Assembly (NCBI GenBank): GCA_002633005.1
Contig: NMRA01000343.1
Location: 393,671 to 457,670, forward strand
Origin: Phoronis australis
Lineage: Eukaryota > Phoronida > Phoronidae
Length of the DNA stretch: 64,000 nt
Direction: 5' to 3'
This document shows, piece by piece, positions 48,506 through 60,415 of this stretch (the stretch's first letter is position 1; each line of letters opens with the position of its first letter). Both the position numbers and the translations under genes were made by a program. The notes below the pieces were generated by a model that had not been told where the DNA came from, searched no databases, and saw only the letters and a program-made list of their open reading frames with translations.

Positions 48506-51274
48506 TTTGTAAAGACTGTGTTTAATTTTTTCCTCTACGCACTCTTCTTGTTGGTTAAATCCTGTTTAAACTCGCCAAATAACCGAGGTTCGGTCGCTCA
48601 TTGAAGCTACTTTGAGGTTCTGATGCCTCAACTGCCGTGACATGCATGCATCTCGAAAATCAAGTTGCCTTCCCGACTTCTTATGACTCACACGTGACCT
48701 ATCACAATTGCTGCATGCATAAAAACAAAAATCAATTATTGTCGTTGTACGATGCGGACGATGACTCCCAGTGGAATTCAACTGGCGAACACAGAGTGGA
48801 GACACTGTGTCCGCTGTCGTGCCCGCTGTTTGGTATGGTGCGTGAAAATGGGTTTGAAGTAATAGCCCGGCCTGCTCTTAATCTCACAGCCGACACCACC
48901 TATGCTAGCGCCGGGTATGCATACATATGCCAAGGAGTCTGGTTACCCATATTGGGTAAATTGTGTATCACCGACGAGGTCTTGAAATAAGCTGGGTCAC
49001 TAGATGGCGGACGAGTTTTGGGTGGACACTTGAGATGCACAATGCCAGTGTCACAAACAGCTCAGACATGTTGTGGATGGAGATTTTTGACTGTAGAATG
49101 TTACACTATATACTGATCGTCGTAGACTCATACGCAAAGCAAATGTAGCGACATGTACCTTGTGTCAAAGAAAACTATTAATTTTCGTCAATAGCTTGGC
49201 TCAGTAGAGAAAAAAACACTCAGGTTCCGGTTGTATAGTGTCGCACCAAAGTTTGAAATTTCAAGTATTGATACTTAGCCTCGGTAGGTGGGTACGACAC
49301 TGCCACCCCTGGAGGACCCCTCGTAACAACGGGAAAGGGTGTAAGTTTGAGATGCACCGGTCCATGGTTTCAACTCGGTAGAGAACTATTGTAAAGTATA
49401 AACAAACCGATCTTCACCTACGGGGACCCTACCCTAATGGAGAGAGCCAGGTTTCGTTGCAAAGTTACACTGAAATCACGAGTCAGGAGAATTGGAATCG
49501 GTCGGTCCCTACCAGGAACTATATTTACGAGTTGTGTATGCTTAGCACACGATGACGTAGTTCAGAAAGTTGTAATGGTTCTGACGCTGCACGTGATATG
49601 AGTCTCCATTAACTTGTCTGCTGGCAGCTTAGTTTCAACTACATTTGCTGCTGTTGAGTCATTCAACCGGCGAGCGCTTTCGCTCCACGAAATAGCGACC
49701 CACGATATTCAATTCTTTGAGTTCAGCAAGAACGAATTGTCATGTCTTTAATCTTAGTGTGGTGCAAGTTGCGTACAGTAGTTGCCGAGCCAACCACGTA
49801 TAGGTCAAGCAATGCTTGCATTGAGAACGCGAGTTCATCGCATGTGCAAAGACATTCTCAAGAGGATTGCAAAAAATGACACTGTGCTTATCAAGTCTAA
49901 TAGCATTAAGGAATGCAACATCTCAGTAGTATTTTGTACATACACGGAATGAGAATTGTAATATTCTTGGTAAATTAATTGTTTTTGCGGTCGAGAAGTT
50001 GTCCATGTTTACACCAAACATGACCTCCCGGCGTGGGCGGATTTTGGGGGCAACATCTGCCCGGTAGCTAGATCTAAGAGATTCTTGTCTTCGGCAAATT
50101 CATCCTAGAACCGATCGTTTCCATATGAAAGAATCTGAGCGCCTAATGCCCAAATTAATATGAAAAAATGGCGTCCAAAACTTAACATTGAGGAGGGGAA
50201 CTCGTTTTCAGCGACAAGAAAAATGCATCATGGACATTCTTTTGTGATTCTTAAACTTGCCAGCTTAAAATAAAGTCCTAACACAACAAACCCGCTTTCT
50301 GTTTTTTCCTTGATGATTCGATTCCTCGGCGTTAATTTCAGAGCTCGTTTTCGCGCAATATTTAGCCTAGATCTCAGTACTGCAATCGAGATCAACGAAA
50401 TTAAACGATTCAGTGCTACTGTACATGGAAGGTCACCTGATTCAACAAAATCCTGTCCGCCAATCAGAGTGTTTGGCACGGCTTAAAGAACAAGTCCCGG
50501 GATAACTTGCTAATAAAATTAGCAGTTCATAATTTAACATACTCTTATTCCTGAAACCAAGAAGACCGTTCGCCACTCAAAAGCCTAGCCTTTTACAAAT
50601 TAATTGCATTTCGGGTGCAAATCCTCCCGGTAAGTTGTCGCCAGGAAAGGTCAAATCGGCGCATTTAATTTCATAAGCAGTACGTTAGCAATGAATGTTC
50701 GTTTACATCGCTTTGGCATCGGTATTGTGGTTGGTAAATGGTAATTATTGCAGAATTTCCAACTGTTTTTCACATCGTACGGTAACTAAAAAGGTATGCA
50801 ACCAGTCACAGGTTCTTACTAAAATCGGACGTACATGTATCTCCCATTGTTAACTATAAAAGATAAACTGATACTACTAATGCACATACTGTTCGTGACG
50901 TCACGCGCACGATTGAGAAAATTGGGGGTCCGGACACGAGACACGTGATTTATCCATGGGACAACGTGGGAGTTTAAGAATACGTCAATCCATACTTAGC
51001 AAGCAAATGCATTTGCTTCTCAAAACACCAGAACCTCAGGGATTTGTACTACTTGGAGCTCCACTACATTAGACAGGTAATATGTCCGTGAATAATTATT
51101 TACGGACACGAAGGGACAGAAACACACTCGCGGGAGAGAATTTGCATTTTGTAAAAACCCCTACTTAGTGTTGATTTTTGTAAAGAGTGCTTTTTCATCA
51201 TGGCTGATAGAGACATTAACGTGGTACCCGTGGCGCCAATTTCAATTTATGAGCTCACTGCTAATTACGTCGGC
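48506..51274. other. Upstream of the receptor start: no gene recognised
   Basis: Should contain the receptor 5' UTR and promoter on minus, but no defined start site was identified. A 117-codon plus frame (48637-48990) shows no family motif. Confidence 0.5.
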
Positions 51275-51670
51275 ATGTAGGCACGGCCTTTAAAGTTCAC
51301 TTGTACATTTACAAAATGGATGGAACGGAGGGTGATTAGGTCGTTGTAATCCAGGTATATTCAGTACCAACACTTAAAGTAGAAAGTTGCACATTTTTTT
51401 GAAACGATTAATTCTCCTCCGTGTAAACTGATACTCAGACGTGTAAACTGATACTCAGTTCCCAACACGTGTGCAAAAAACTGATTTCTGATAAATAACT
51501 AAATACAGTCTATGGCTTGATAGTCAGTTTGAAGACTGCACTCAGAGTTCGCAATTAGATGTGTCAACATACGAGAAAAAATGACTGCATCTTCAAACCC
51601 TGCCCTTGAAACCTCCGGCCAAGTTTCGGTTTGAGCGTCTAGCCCCACCGAGCTGTAGTTGAACAGTAAT

Positions 51671-52945
51671 AGAAAGCATTCGATCGAATCCCTCATAATT
51701 TACGCTTCCATAGATTGAAAAACATTGATGTGCATGGTGAGATTTTCAACATAATCCGCTCTATGTTTAGTAAATTGCGCACTTATGTGAAAACTCAAGA
51801 TCGTCTTACAGAGTTCTTCATTGGCACTTGCCAAGGTTGCATGATCAGCCCATTATTATTTGTGTTGTATCTGAATTTCTGGATCAACTGAGTGCGAAAA
51901 GTAATAGCAATAGCACATATCCCAGCGAACAAGTGCCAAAAGTTAACTCCCTGGTGTACGCAGACGACATGGTGTTATGTTCCTTTACCGCCATCAACTT
52001 ACAATGTATGCTAAATTGTTTGGCGAATTTTGCGAATCATGGGGCATGCAAGTAAACTTGAAGAAAACCAAGGTGGTAGTTTTCAGAAAAAGTGGTCCTC
52101 TTAGACGATATGGGAAATGGTTTTACACTGGAACTTCGGTCGATGTAGTGTCTCATTATAAACACCTTGGGCTACTTATTACCCCCAAAGTTTCGTGGAC
52201 CAAAGCCATTACAGACTTATCTAGTCAGTAAAGCTGCCTCTGCAATTTGTAAATTAAAGCGGAAATGTTGTAATCTACCTATGTCAATAGCCTTTCACCT
52301 GTTCGATAAATTGGTTTACCCCTCTCTGTGTTACAGCGCTGAAATATGGGGCTTTGTAAGGAAAATTCTGTCTGTGTATAGTTTTTCAGATGTATGGATT
52401 AATCAAGGTGTGGTAATTCAAGCGTATATCTTAACAGTTTTTTTTCTCAATGCGTCAGTGACTGTTATTTGCAAGGCTGGCAGTCTGATATCGAATGTAA
52501 CGCAAAACTGCCTTACCATGTGAGGTAAAAAACAATGTATTGTCTAGAGAATTATCTAGAAATAGTTGGTGTCCCACGTTTTTTATCCAGTCTCTGACTC
52601 CATTGCGATGTTTAAGTGATTCGTTACTAGTGGAAAGAGGTCGCCTCACAAATATTCCCTATGAAAATAGTTTGGATGTGTAGAGGACAAATACCACATT
52701 GTGCTAGTTTGTAGACCCGGGTTAAGCACTTAAGTGATCGTTTTGTCATTCTCCCCCGATATCTGAATTTGATTCTCTCATGAGAACTCCGGGTACCATT
52801 CTTCTAAATTCCACAATGCTCTCAAGCGTCACAATTTATTATCCGGTGTGTAACGCACCTGACAATGCTCTGTCGTATACATGTACATGTTATACTTTGG
52901 GCCTGTGGCTATATGTATACATTTCAATTAATCACAAATTAAACA
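51671..52945 (+). mobile_element. 5'-truncated non-LTR retrotransposon, RT pseudogene
   Basis: Plus-strand frames, broken by indels and stops, show QGCMISPLLFVLYL, SLVYADDMVLCSF (the YADD catalytic box of reverse transcriptase), WGMQVNLKKTKVVVF, HYKHLGLLI and a C-terminal RLTNIPYE segment after 52600. The boundaries come from comparison with copy 2 of the duplication, which lacks this piece at 56700-56711. The clade is uncertain; it resembles the CR1/L2/RTE type. Confidence 0.75.
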
Positions 52946-53708
52946 ATATAAACGCACTGACTATTATATCTATAACAAGGTAAAATTGAAGAGAGGTCGT
53001 GATCTAGGGTCTAATTCTCGAAGAGTTTATAGCTAAAATCTGTGTTCTTTTTGTCTTGTGGCGTTTGGCAGGTACATGTATGCTGCTGAGAAGGCTGCGG
53101 ATTTCTGACTTTTGGATTCGAAACTGTAGACTGATTTCCAGATTTCTCGAAACAAGTTATCTGTAGCCTGATTTTTAGCCAAAAGACAGTAGACTAGTCA
53201 ACAAAAAGCGCTCTGACGTCAATTATGAAGTGAACATCTCCCCTTAAATATCTTAGGGAACAAAAGAACTTATGAGCCGATTTTGCCACAGGTGAGCATG
53301 GCTTCATACTGATATAAACTCTTCTTCATACTCGAAAACTTTAGTGGAGATCTGAGATTTATATTTTTGATATTCTTTTAAAAGCAGACTGGTAATTACA
53401 ACAGAACTATGCATAAATAGATAAAAGCGCAGCAGCAGATGTGAGAAGACGGTCGGTCTTTATTGCTTTTGGTATTCCACAACCCTGCAATAACTTTATC
53501 ATGGCAGCGAGCAACGGAACTAGTGGCACGGCAACCGTTAGAATGAAGATTACATTAATTTGAAAACGAGTTTTGTTGGTTAGTTCACGAGCAATTTATA
53601 CTTTCTTACTGTGACGGTTATTTTCAATATCGAGGAAAAAATAAGATCCAGTAGTCCCGAAGACAGCAAATAAACCTCTTAAATGCTTATAAGGTTACCT
53701 AACGCCAT

Positions 53709-53878
53709 TTATAAGCATTTGGTCAAGTCATAATCGAACAATGTGGAATTTACCGGACTTTTGGCAAAACATTTTAGTAACTCCGCGTCGCATTCGCACA
53801 ATGCGATTCGGCATTCAATGGGATAAGTCTTGTCCCACGGTAGCACTCTCATCGGGATCAGGTAGTTATGGTTTTCGG
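53709..53878 (-). CDS. Secreted phospholipase A2, terminal exon (array copy 1)
   Basis: Acceptor ttcttttttcag ends at 53879. The exon enters in phase 1 and reads to TAA at 53711-53709. Seen: YPIECRIALCECDAELLKCF, matching the family's C.CD...a.Cfa core that supplies the catalytic Asp and two disulfide Cys. Known: secreted PLA2 hydrolyses the sn-2 ester of phospholipids using Ca2+. The phase matches the donor of the catalytic exon in copies 2 and 3, but no catalytic exon for this copy was found between 53.9 and 56.4 kb. An AATAAA on the coding strand (TTTATT at about 53458 on plus) lies about 250 bp downstream. The gene is incomplete as seen; this exon itself is intact. Confidence 0.7.
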
Positions 53879-53985
53879 CTGAAAAAAGAAAACGTACAAT
53901 ATCACTCTATGCCGAGGATGATGAGGAATTGAGTCTCTGTTTTTGTATTCACGGGTATTTGATCCTTCGGTCAAAAATAATGATG

Positions 53986-56384
53986 ATAGTACTGATGAAT
54001 ATGAAGATAACGATGATATTCATGGCCATAATGCCGACTGTGAATGAAGAGGTAAATATTTTACGAAACATCATTGTCCGGACTTTAAAGGAGAATGCCA
54101 CCCGATTTAATTTGTCCTTTTTACCGTCTTAATCGGTCTATATCCACATCGCCTCTTATACGGTCAAGCTCACCTTGCCGAGAGTTGTCGCGTTAACCAG
54201 TGAGGAAGGTGAGAAACGACGCAGCGACGTCAGTGGTTCGTCTGCAGAGTGAATGCTGCTATATTGCGGTGCATCGTTCCCGCTTGTCCGAACTATGACT
54301 CGCATAACAAACGCAGAAACGAATGACTAAAACGGGAAAAACAAAACTTTTGAAAAGTTGACTTGTAGGAGACAAAGCCAGGAAAATTCCAGTGCATGGA
54401 CCTCGGTTCGCTTTTTTGAAAAAAATGCACAAAAGTGGACCTACATGTGACAATGCGCTAAAGACTGTAATAATGGTTGAGATCTTGGCCACATACCTCT
54501 AATATTAAAGTGCTTTTACATGTAACTGGAAGAATAAGCGAGGAACTAGCACAGCCCAATCGCCGTGCTTTCACAGAATGTGGATGGAACGCAGCACACG
54601 GCTCGTTCGCGGCCGAATCCGCACATTCGCTTCACTCGAATTTCGAAAAATAACTCAACGTTTACATCGTTTCTTCAATTTCTCGTGCCCCCGCATATTG
54701 ATCGAGTATGCAACAGAGTACGCGGTAAATACAGGCGGCGGACGAATACCCCCAAATAGTAGCCTACTTTGCTTCGAGAAAGAAGCGAGTTCGCCGGATC
54801 GAGGCCGACTGGAGCTACGATTCGGTATGACAAAGAAAAAAAACACACTGGGCACTGGCGGCCGCAAAACCCGACGTTTTTCCGTCGCGGGAACGTAAGG
54901 GAAGGAGGCGTCAGGTGGCTTTCTAATTATTTTGTCTGACCGACTCAACTGGGCCTTGTGTTAGCGTTTTCATTAATGTATAGATGACAGTCTAATACAC
55001 TCCTTAAGTTGTTCTCTGGTGTAAGTAGGTAAAAATTTTGAACAACATACCAGTCACCACAGAAGACAGCAAAATCAATTTTCTCCTAAATAGTTTTGTA
55101 AAAATTCCAGGTCACCCTCATTCGGCCCATTTTAATTCACGAGAAAAAATATTCATTTGAACGCGCAATTCCATGCCCAACAAGTACCAACCAAGACCTC
55201 ACCAATATATTTTTAAATTTCATATTCGAAATCGTTATTAAATATAACACACTCACCTCTGGCGTTTCCTGTTCCATGACCAAACAAGAGCAAAGTAGAT
55301 CTTTGAAATGCACCCTCGACTGCATCGCAAACGGTGTCCTTCTAGGGGCGTTTACTTGCAGTTAAGAGGCAGTCCATATAAAAACCAGATTTTAAAAAAA
55401 TCAGTTTATACGTCAAAATTCAAAACATCTTCATTTTTGTACATGGTACCGACATTGAAAATAAAAGGGTCAGTGGGTCGTCCCGTTACGGGTAAATCAC
55501 TATCAAGGTCCAAATTTGGTGGCCAATTTTGGTGAAAAATGAAAGCTATTATATAACTATGAAAGCTGGGTTAATTTAAAGTACCACCACTCCAGGTTTG
55601 TAATCTAAAATACTTTTGCACAAGAACACCGAATAAAATGTTGTTTCCAGAAGCATTGCAGTTGTATAAAAGAATACGTAGGCCTACACAATAACTTATG
55701 GCCCCAACCTACTTCTATCATTGCAAAAATCACAAGGAAGATATTAATATTAATTTCTTGAGTAAATTGAAGAAGTAAAAACTATGACATAGTAAAGTAA
55801 GAAAAATTATTACCGTGCTGGTCAAAGTGTTCTAGAAGGTGATGTTTTACATATCTTAACACACTTTAATGAGAACTTTTCTCTAACAATATGATTCTTA
55901 CAAAAGGAAAACGATAAGTAACTCATACTTCAAAGACTTCATTGATGGTATTTGCCTCAGTCCAGTGTTCAACAATAAACAATGTACGTACACTACATAA
56001 TTTCGTACACTCAATCAACATCAAAATTTGACTAAGTTAGAAATGTTTCGGATGGCCTCGAGTTTTGTGTGCCGGTATTACTTGTCGGTTTGCTGCAAGT
56101 CATCTTGAGAGATAGAGCACCTGCCTTTGCAACATCAGCTGTTAAACGACGTGTCTTCTAGGATATTACTGGCTAAGTCCTGTGTGGCATTCTAATGCCC
56201 ACAAATTTGGTAATCTCTTTTGTCTTTGCCAGACTGGATGGATTTAGGATATAACAGTATTGTTCATGAGAACATCAGTATAAATAAGTGCTTGGAGGCA
56301 TTATTTTATTGCATAGGAGTTGAAGGTACGTACATGTACACCACGCAGAGGTACGTACACTATATTTCAATGACAGGTCAGCAT
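53986..56384. other. Between duplication copies 1 and 2: missing PLA2 catalytic exon not found
   Basis: Expected site of the catalytic exon of PLA2 copy 1 on minus. No CC..HD.CY frame was seen. A CpG-rich block at about 54570-54900 has overlapping open frames on both strands without recognisable motifs. Confidence 0.45.
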
Positions 56385-56862
56385 GGAGGTACGGCCTTTA
56401 AAATTCACTTGTACATGTACAAAATGTATGGAACGGAAGGTGATTAGTTTATAATCCAGGTAGATTCAGTAGCAACACTTAAAGTAGAAAAAATCAAATT
56501 TCTTTTCAATGATTTATTTCCTATTACGTGTAAACGGATACTCAGATACTAAATATTGTCAGTTCGAAGACTGCACTCAGAAAGATACATGTATGTTAAC
56601 ATACCAGAAAAATGGCCGCACTTCTTCGAACTATGCCCTTGAAATCTCCAGCCACGATTTGAGCGTCTAATCACAGCCCCACCGAGATCTTGTTGAATAG
56701 TAATATAATATAACCGCACTGGTGATTACACCTATAACATATACAGCCGAAAGTTGTTTTCTTTTTTGTCTTTAGACTTTAGACCAGTAAGTTCCTGAGC
56801 AGGCTGCGAATTTTTGACATCGAGCTGTAGGCAGATTTCTTGATTTCGTGAAACAAGCCTTC

Positions 56863-58609
56863 CAGTCTCTGTTAAGGAAAGCAACTCTTTTACGGGGATA
56901 AAAAATAATTTTAAAACTGTTTTTCATAATTTTGATAACTCAACACCCTTGACTCAATTCTCCCTTCCCCGCGATAACGAAATAGCATTGTACAGATCAA
57001 GACGTGGCCTTTTCCTCAACTCTGACAAGTTCAGGCACAACTTTAGTAATGTCTCTCCAAACTGTAAATGTGGTGAACATCAACCTTATTCTCATATTTT
57101 CTTCAAATGTCCCCTCATCGAATCCCTGAGAGACTCACTCTTTCGTGCACTCAATGATAACCAATCAATTGTTAACGCTCTCAATTCTTGTAATAATATC
57201 CCTACTAGAGTTACATTATTATAGAATGGTAGTCCTAACCTTGACTTCGTTCTCAACGAATTCCTCCTAAGCAATGTTAGTAAATTTTTATGTACCGTTT
57301 ATCAATATTGTTGCATCTGATTTCCCTACATGAATCTGTACATATTTTTGTTTTTATACATTTGTAATAGCATATCTAAGTATTGGAATACTTATATTAG
57401 ATACTACTTAATTGTATATACCTCTATGTATATTAGTTTCATTTATGAAATGTTTACCATCCAGATATATTGCTTCGCGGTTTCTGGGTGTTGGTGACAT
57501 TTTTTGATGCTGTAGATAATTAGTCTAATTAAAAGCAATATTATGCAATTTTAGTGACTAGTGTATAATTAATTAAACATATTGCTTGTTTACCAAAATT
57601 TGTAACCTCCTAGGAGTACATGGGAAGTGATTCGCCACATGTCTGTTACCAGTTGTGGGATGTTTATAGTAACAATTGTGCCTTGTTTTGCAAGTGGTGT
57701 TACTTAAAGTCTTTGAAAACCTGTCAGCTTTGGGATGAGGCGTTTCCGACAATAACAATAATCTGTTATTTGTCCATCGGAATTACTCAACTCTTGATTG
57801 TCCTGCACCATAATTGGTAATGACTTGGGTTCATTGCTGGAGTCCAGCAGATTGATTCACAGAATTGTTTTGGAACCAGCGGCTGTTCAGAGAATTGTTT
57901 TGGAAATAGATGTAGCATTTTGGAGGAAGTTTGTGGGTTTTCATGTTTTGAACTATTTCGCCCACCTTTCTTGTGTTCAGTATAAATATTCTGTTAGCTA
58001 CTCTAGAATTCATATTGCTTAGAGAGAGGCTGCTGCTTGCTTCAAAAATATCTCACATACCCAGCTTTGGTAAGAGACAATTTTATTTCTTGATGTTTTA
58101 CTATAAACTTTGACTTAAGAAACAACTATTCTCAGTTCTTTGATTATTTGATTAACTCATAGAAAGCGTTGTAATAGAAATTGTTGTAACTACAAGTTTC
58201 TGCTGACTATTGTTTGCCAAATTGTGAGTTGATATGGTATTATTAGATATGTAATTTTCTGTATTTTAGTATGATGTATTTGGTACTTCAATTTGTATTA
58301 GATATTGTATTATCTTTATTAATTGATTCAGGTTTAACCGTATCATATCGTATCGTATCGTATTGTGAATCGTAAATCGTACACCGTATTGAAAATCGTA
58401 TTATTACTCGTATCATATCATAAATAAAGTTTTATGAGCCACTGTTACGGTATTATTATTATTATTATACGCGTGTAAACCACTGGGTCAACAACAACAA
58501 CAACAAGAGAGACACATCTAATGTGCGTGTGACTGTACGCTACACTGGGTTTGTTATTATTTCTTTGTATGCTCTGTGTATTCTTCAATAAATATATATA
58601 TCACTTAAA
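56863..58609 (+). mobile_element. LINE 3' fragment with C-terminal zinc-knuckle ORF end
   Basis: Bounded by the direct repeat AAGCCTTC (56855-56862 and 58610-58617), with an uninterrupted counterpart in copy 1 (around 53163). The frame 56949-57224 ends in CKCGEHQPYSHIFFKCPLIE, the C.CG......H.lf.CP motif at the end of many LINE ORF2 proteins. About 1.4 kb of AT-rich 3' sequence follows, holding (cgtat)n, (att)n and (caa)n tracts and ending in aataaatatatatatcactta. Confidence 0.65.
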
Positions 58610-59095
58610 AAGCCTTCTGTAAACTGATTTTTAGCCAAACGACAATAGACTAGCTCTGACGTCAATTATGAAGTAACCATCTCCCTTTAAATATCTTACA
58701 AAACAACAGATCTTATGTGCCCATTTTGCCAGAAATGAACATGGCTTCATATTGGAATAAACTCTTCTTCATATTCGAACACTTTAGTGGAGACCTGAGA
58801 CATATAATATATGTCTAAAAATATTATTTTTTTCATTCTGTTGAAAGCAGATTGGCAATTACCACGGAATTGTGCCGAGAGATAAAAATGCGCAAGACCA
58901 GTTGATGTGAGAAGAGGGTCGGTATTTGTTAGTATTTGGCACGCCGAAATACACTAATTTTACCATGGCGGTGAGAATAGCAAAAGAATATTGTACGGTT
59001 AGAAACGGAGCTAGTAACAGGAAAGTCGTTAGGAAGCAAATTACATTTACTTAGAAACGAGTTTCGTACTTAGTTCACATGTTAAACAGGCATCG

Positions 59096-59420
59096 AACGC
59101 GAAAGCTAGTCAAAAATAACTATTAAGCGATGCCTGACTAACATACCATCACGCAACGTCTGGTACAGAGTTATTCACTTTCCCCTGTGAGGAAACTTCC
59201 AGAATATTCACAAAATTAACGATTTTAAAATTACGAATGAAGGAAAATCGATAATGTGGCGAGCTGTTAACATATCCGATTCGTTTTTCCGAAATTTGAA
59301 ACTTTGGCTGTTATCAACAGAAATTAAAAATCTTTTCGAACAAACCCTCGAAATACCTGGTGTGCAGGTTGCATTCTGTTTCAGAGGCAGAGTAGTCCGT
59401 TTATCGTGCTCCAGGTCTCT
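59096..59420. mobile_element. TTAA MITE (AGAGGC family) in duplication copy 2
   Basis: TTAA at 59092-59095 and 59421-59424, inverted ends acaggcatcgaacg / agagacctggagc. The empty site is seen in copy 1 around 53585-53595 (ttagttcacgagcaatttatac), confirming that it is an insertion. Confidence 0.8.
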
Positions 59421-59545
59421 TTAATACAATTCTTATTTATACTTTCTTGACAGTTAATTTCAATATCAAGCATTTGGTGGTCAGAAAAAGTTAAAATCCA
59501 GGAGCCCTGAAGACCGCAAATAAACGTCTTGCAATAATTATGAGG

Positions 59546-60350
59546 TTACCCAACGTCATTTATACATGTACACATTTGGTCAAGTTCTAATTGACAAATA
59601 TTGGATTTATCGGAATTTTTGGCGAAACATTTTATAGACTCCAAATCGCATTTGCATAATGCGACGCGACATTCAATGGGATAATAGGACAAGTACCACG
59701 GTAGCCACCAGTTCATCGGATAGTTCTTCTTTTCCTCGCCACCGAGGACGTTTGGATCTCTGTTTTTTGTAGTTAATAGTGTCTGATCCTTCGGTGAAAC
59801 ATGAACCAGACCACTGCACAAGAAACGATTTTTATCAAGCTAACGACATTGCCGTCGATCGTATCGCGTGTGCTAGCTAGCCAGCAAACTGTATGAAGAC
59901 TATTGTCAAAATATCCAGCTTTGCACCAAGGCTACGTGTGTGCTAGCCTTCATGTATCCAGTAAAAAAGCTTTTAAAGAAATATATCGTGTTTTTTCTAA
60001 TCTAAAATGTGTCCCATAATTCTGTGGTTGCCTCCATGCTGCCAGAAAGAGTCGTGTTTTAAATAGATATACTGTGTTTATCGAGTTATTCCTATCTAAA
60101 GCGTGCTCATAATTTCGACTGAAACACTCTGTATTATTCAACTATTCAGAAACCACATTGCTACAAACCCTTTCAACAGAAGATCCCCGAATTAGGAAGT
60201 CAAGAGGTCAACTTACTGCACGCTGTCAACTTATTCTTGGACTCAGTGTAGAGGTATTTTGTGAAATATAATGGAGTCGCATCGTCCTTGGCCCCACATT
60301 TCTCCATCGCTTGTATTTTATCGTAACATTTGTCGTGGTTGTAGCAACAC
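59546..60350 (-). CDS. Secreted phospholipase A2, two 3' exons (array copy 2), possibly defective
   Basis: The catalytic exon 60217-60350 starts after cgtttcag and ends TGC A at donor gtaagt (phase 1). It contains RCCYNHDKCYDK, with the active-site His-Asp pair and flanking Cys, then FTKYLYTES. The terminal reading frame runs to TAA at 59546, carrying YPIECRVALCKCDLESIKCF. Odd points: the AG before the terminal frame at 59814 (cttgtgcag) is phase 2 while the donor is phase 1, so either a small exon is missed or splicing is broken. Relative to copy 3 there is an extra base near 59615, so the last residues after the AKN segment are in another frame. Upstream exons with the Ca2+-loop glycines are absent; the L1-like element lies there. 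Confidence 0.6.
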
Positions 60351-60415
60351 CTGAAACGTGCGTGAAAGTAGAGTAAATCTAGAACCAACATGTATAGTAA
60401 GGCTAGGAACCAATA

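Larger units (their letters stand above)
51275..53985. repeat. Segmental duplication, copy 1 (oldest)
   Basis: Aligns by eye with 56385-59820 through many shared blocks, for example the acggcctttaaa start, cttaaagtagaaa, agactgcactcag, tctgacgtcaattatgaagt, and the PLA2 terminal exon with its downstream flank. It is interrupted by an RT-bearing insertion (about 51671-52945) that copy 2 lacks, and lacks the TTAA MITE and the LINE found in copy 2. Confidence 0.75.
56385..60387. repeat. Segmental duplication, copy 2
   Basis: Carries the same flank as copy 1, a LINE insertion at 56863-58609 bounded by an 8-bp direct repeat, a TTAA MITE at 59096-59420 and two PLA2 exons. From 58871 to 60387 it is almost identical to 62211-63726. 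Confidence 0.75.

Noticed and set aside
48637-48990. 117-codon plus frame upstream of the receptor start
   Set aside because: No family motif and no splice or conservation argument.
54578-54948. Overlapping 106- and 97-codon frames on opposite strands
   Set aside because: Mirror frames in a CpG-rich block; no recognisable domain in either.
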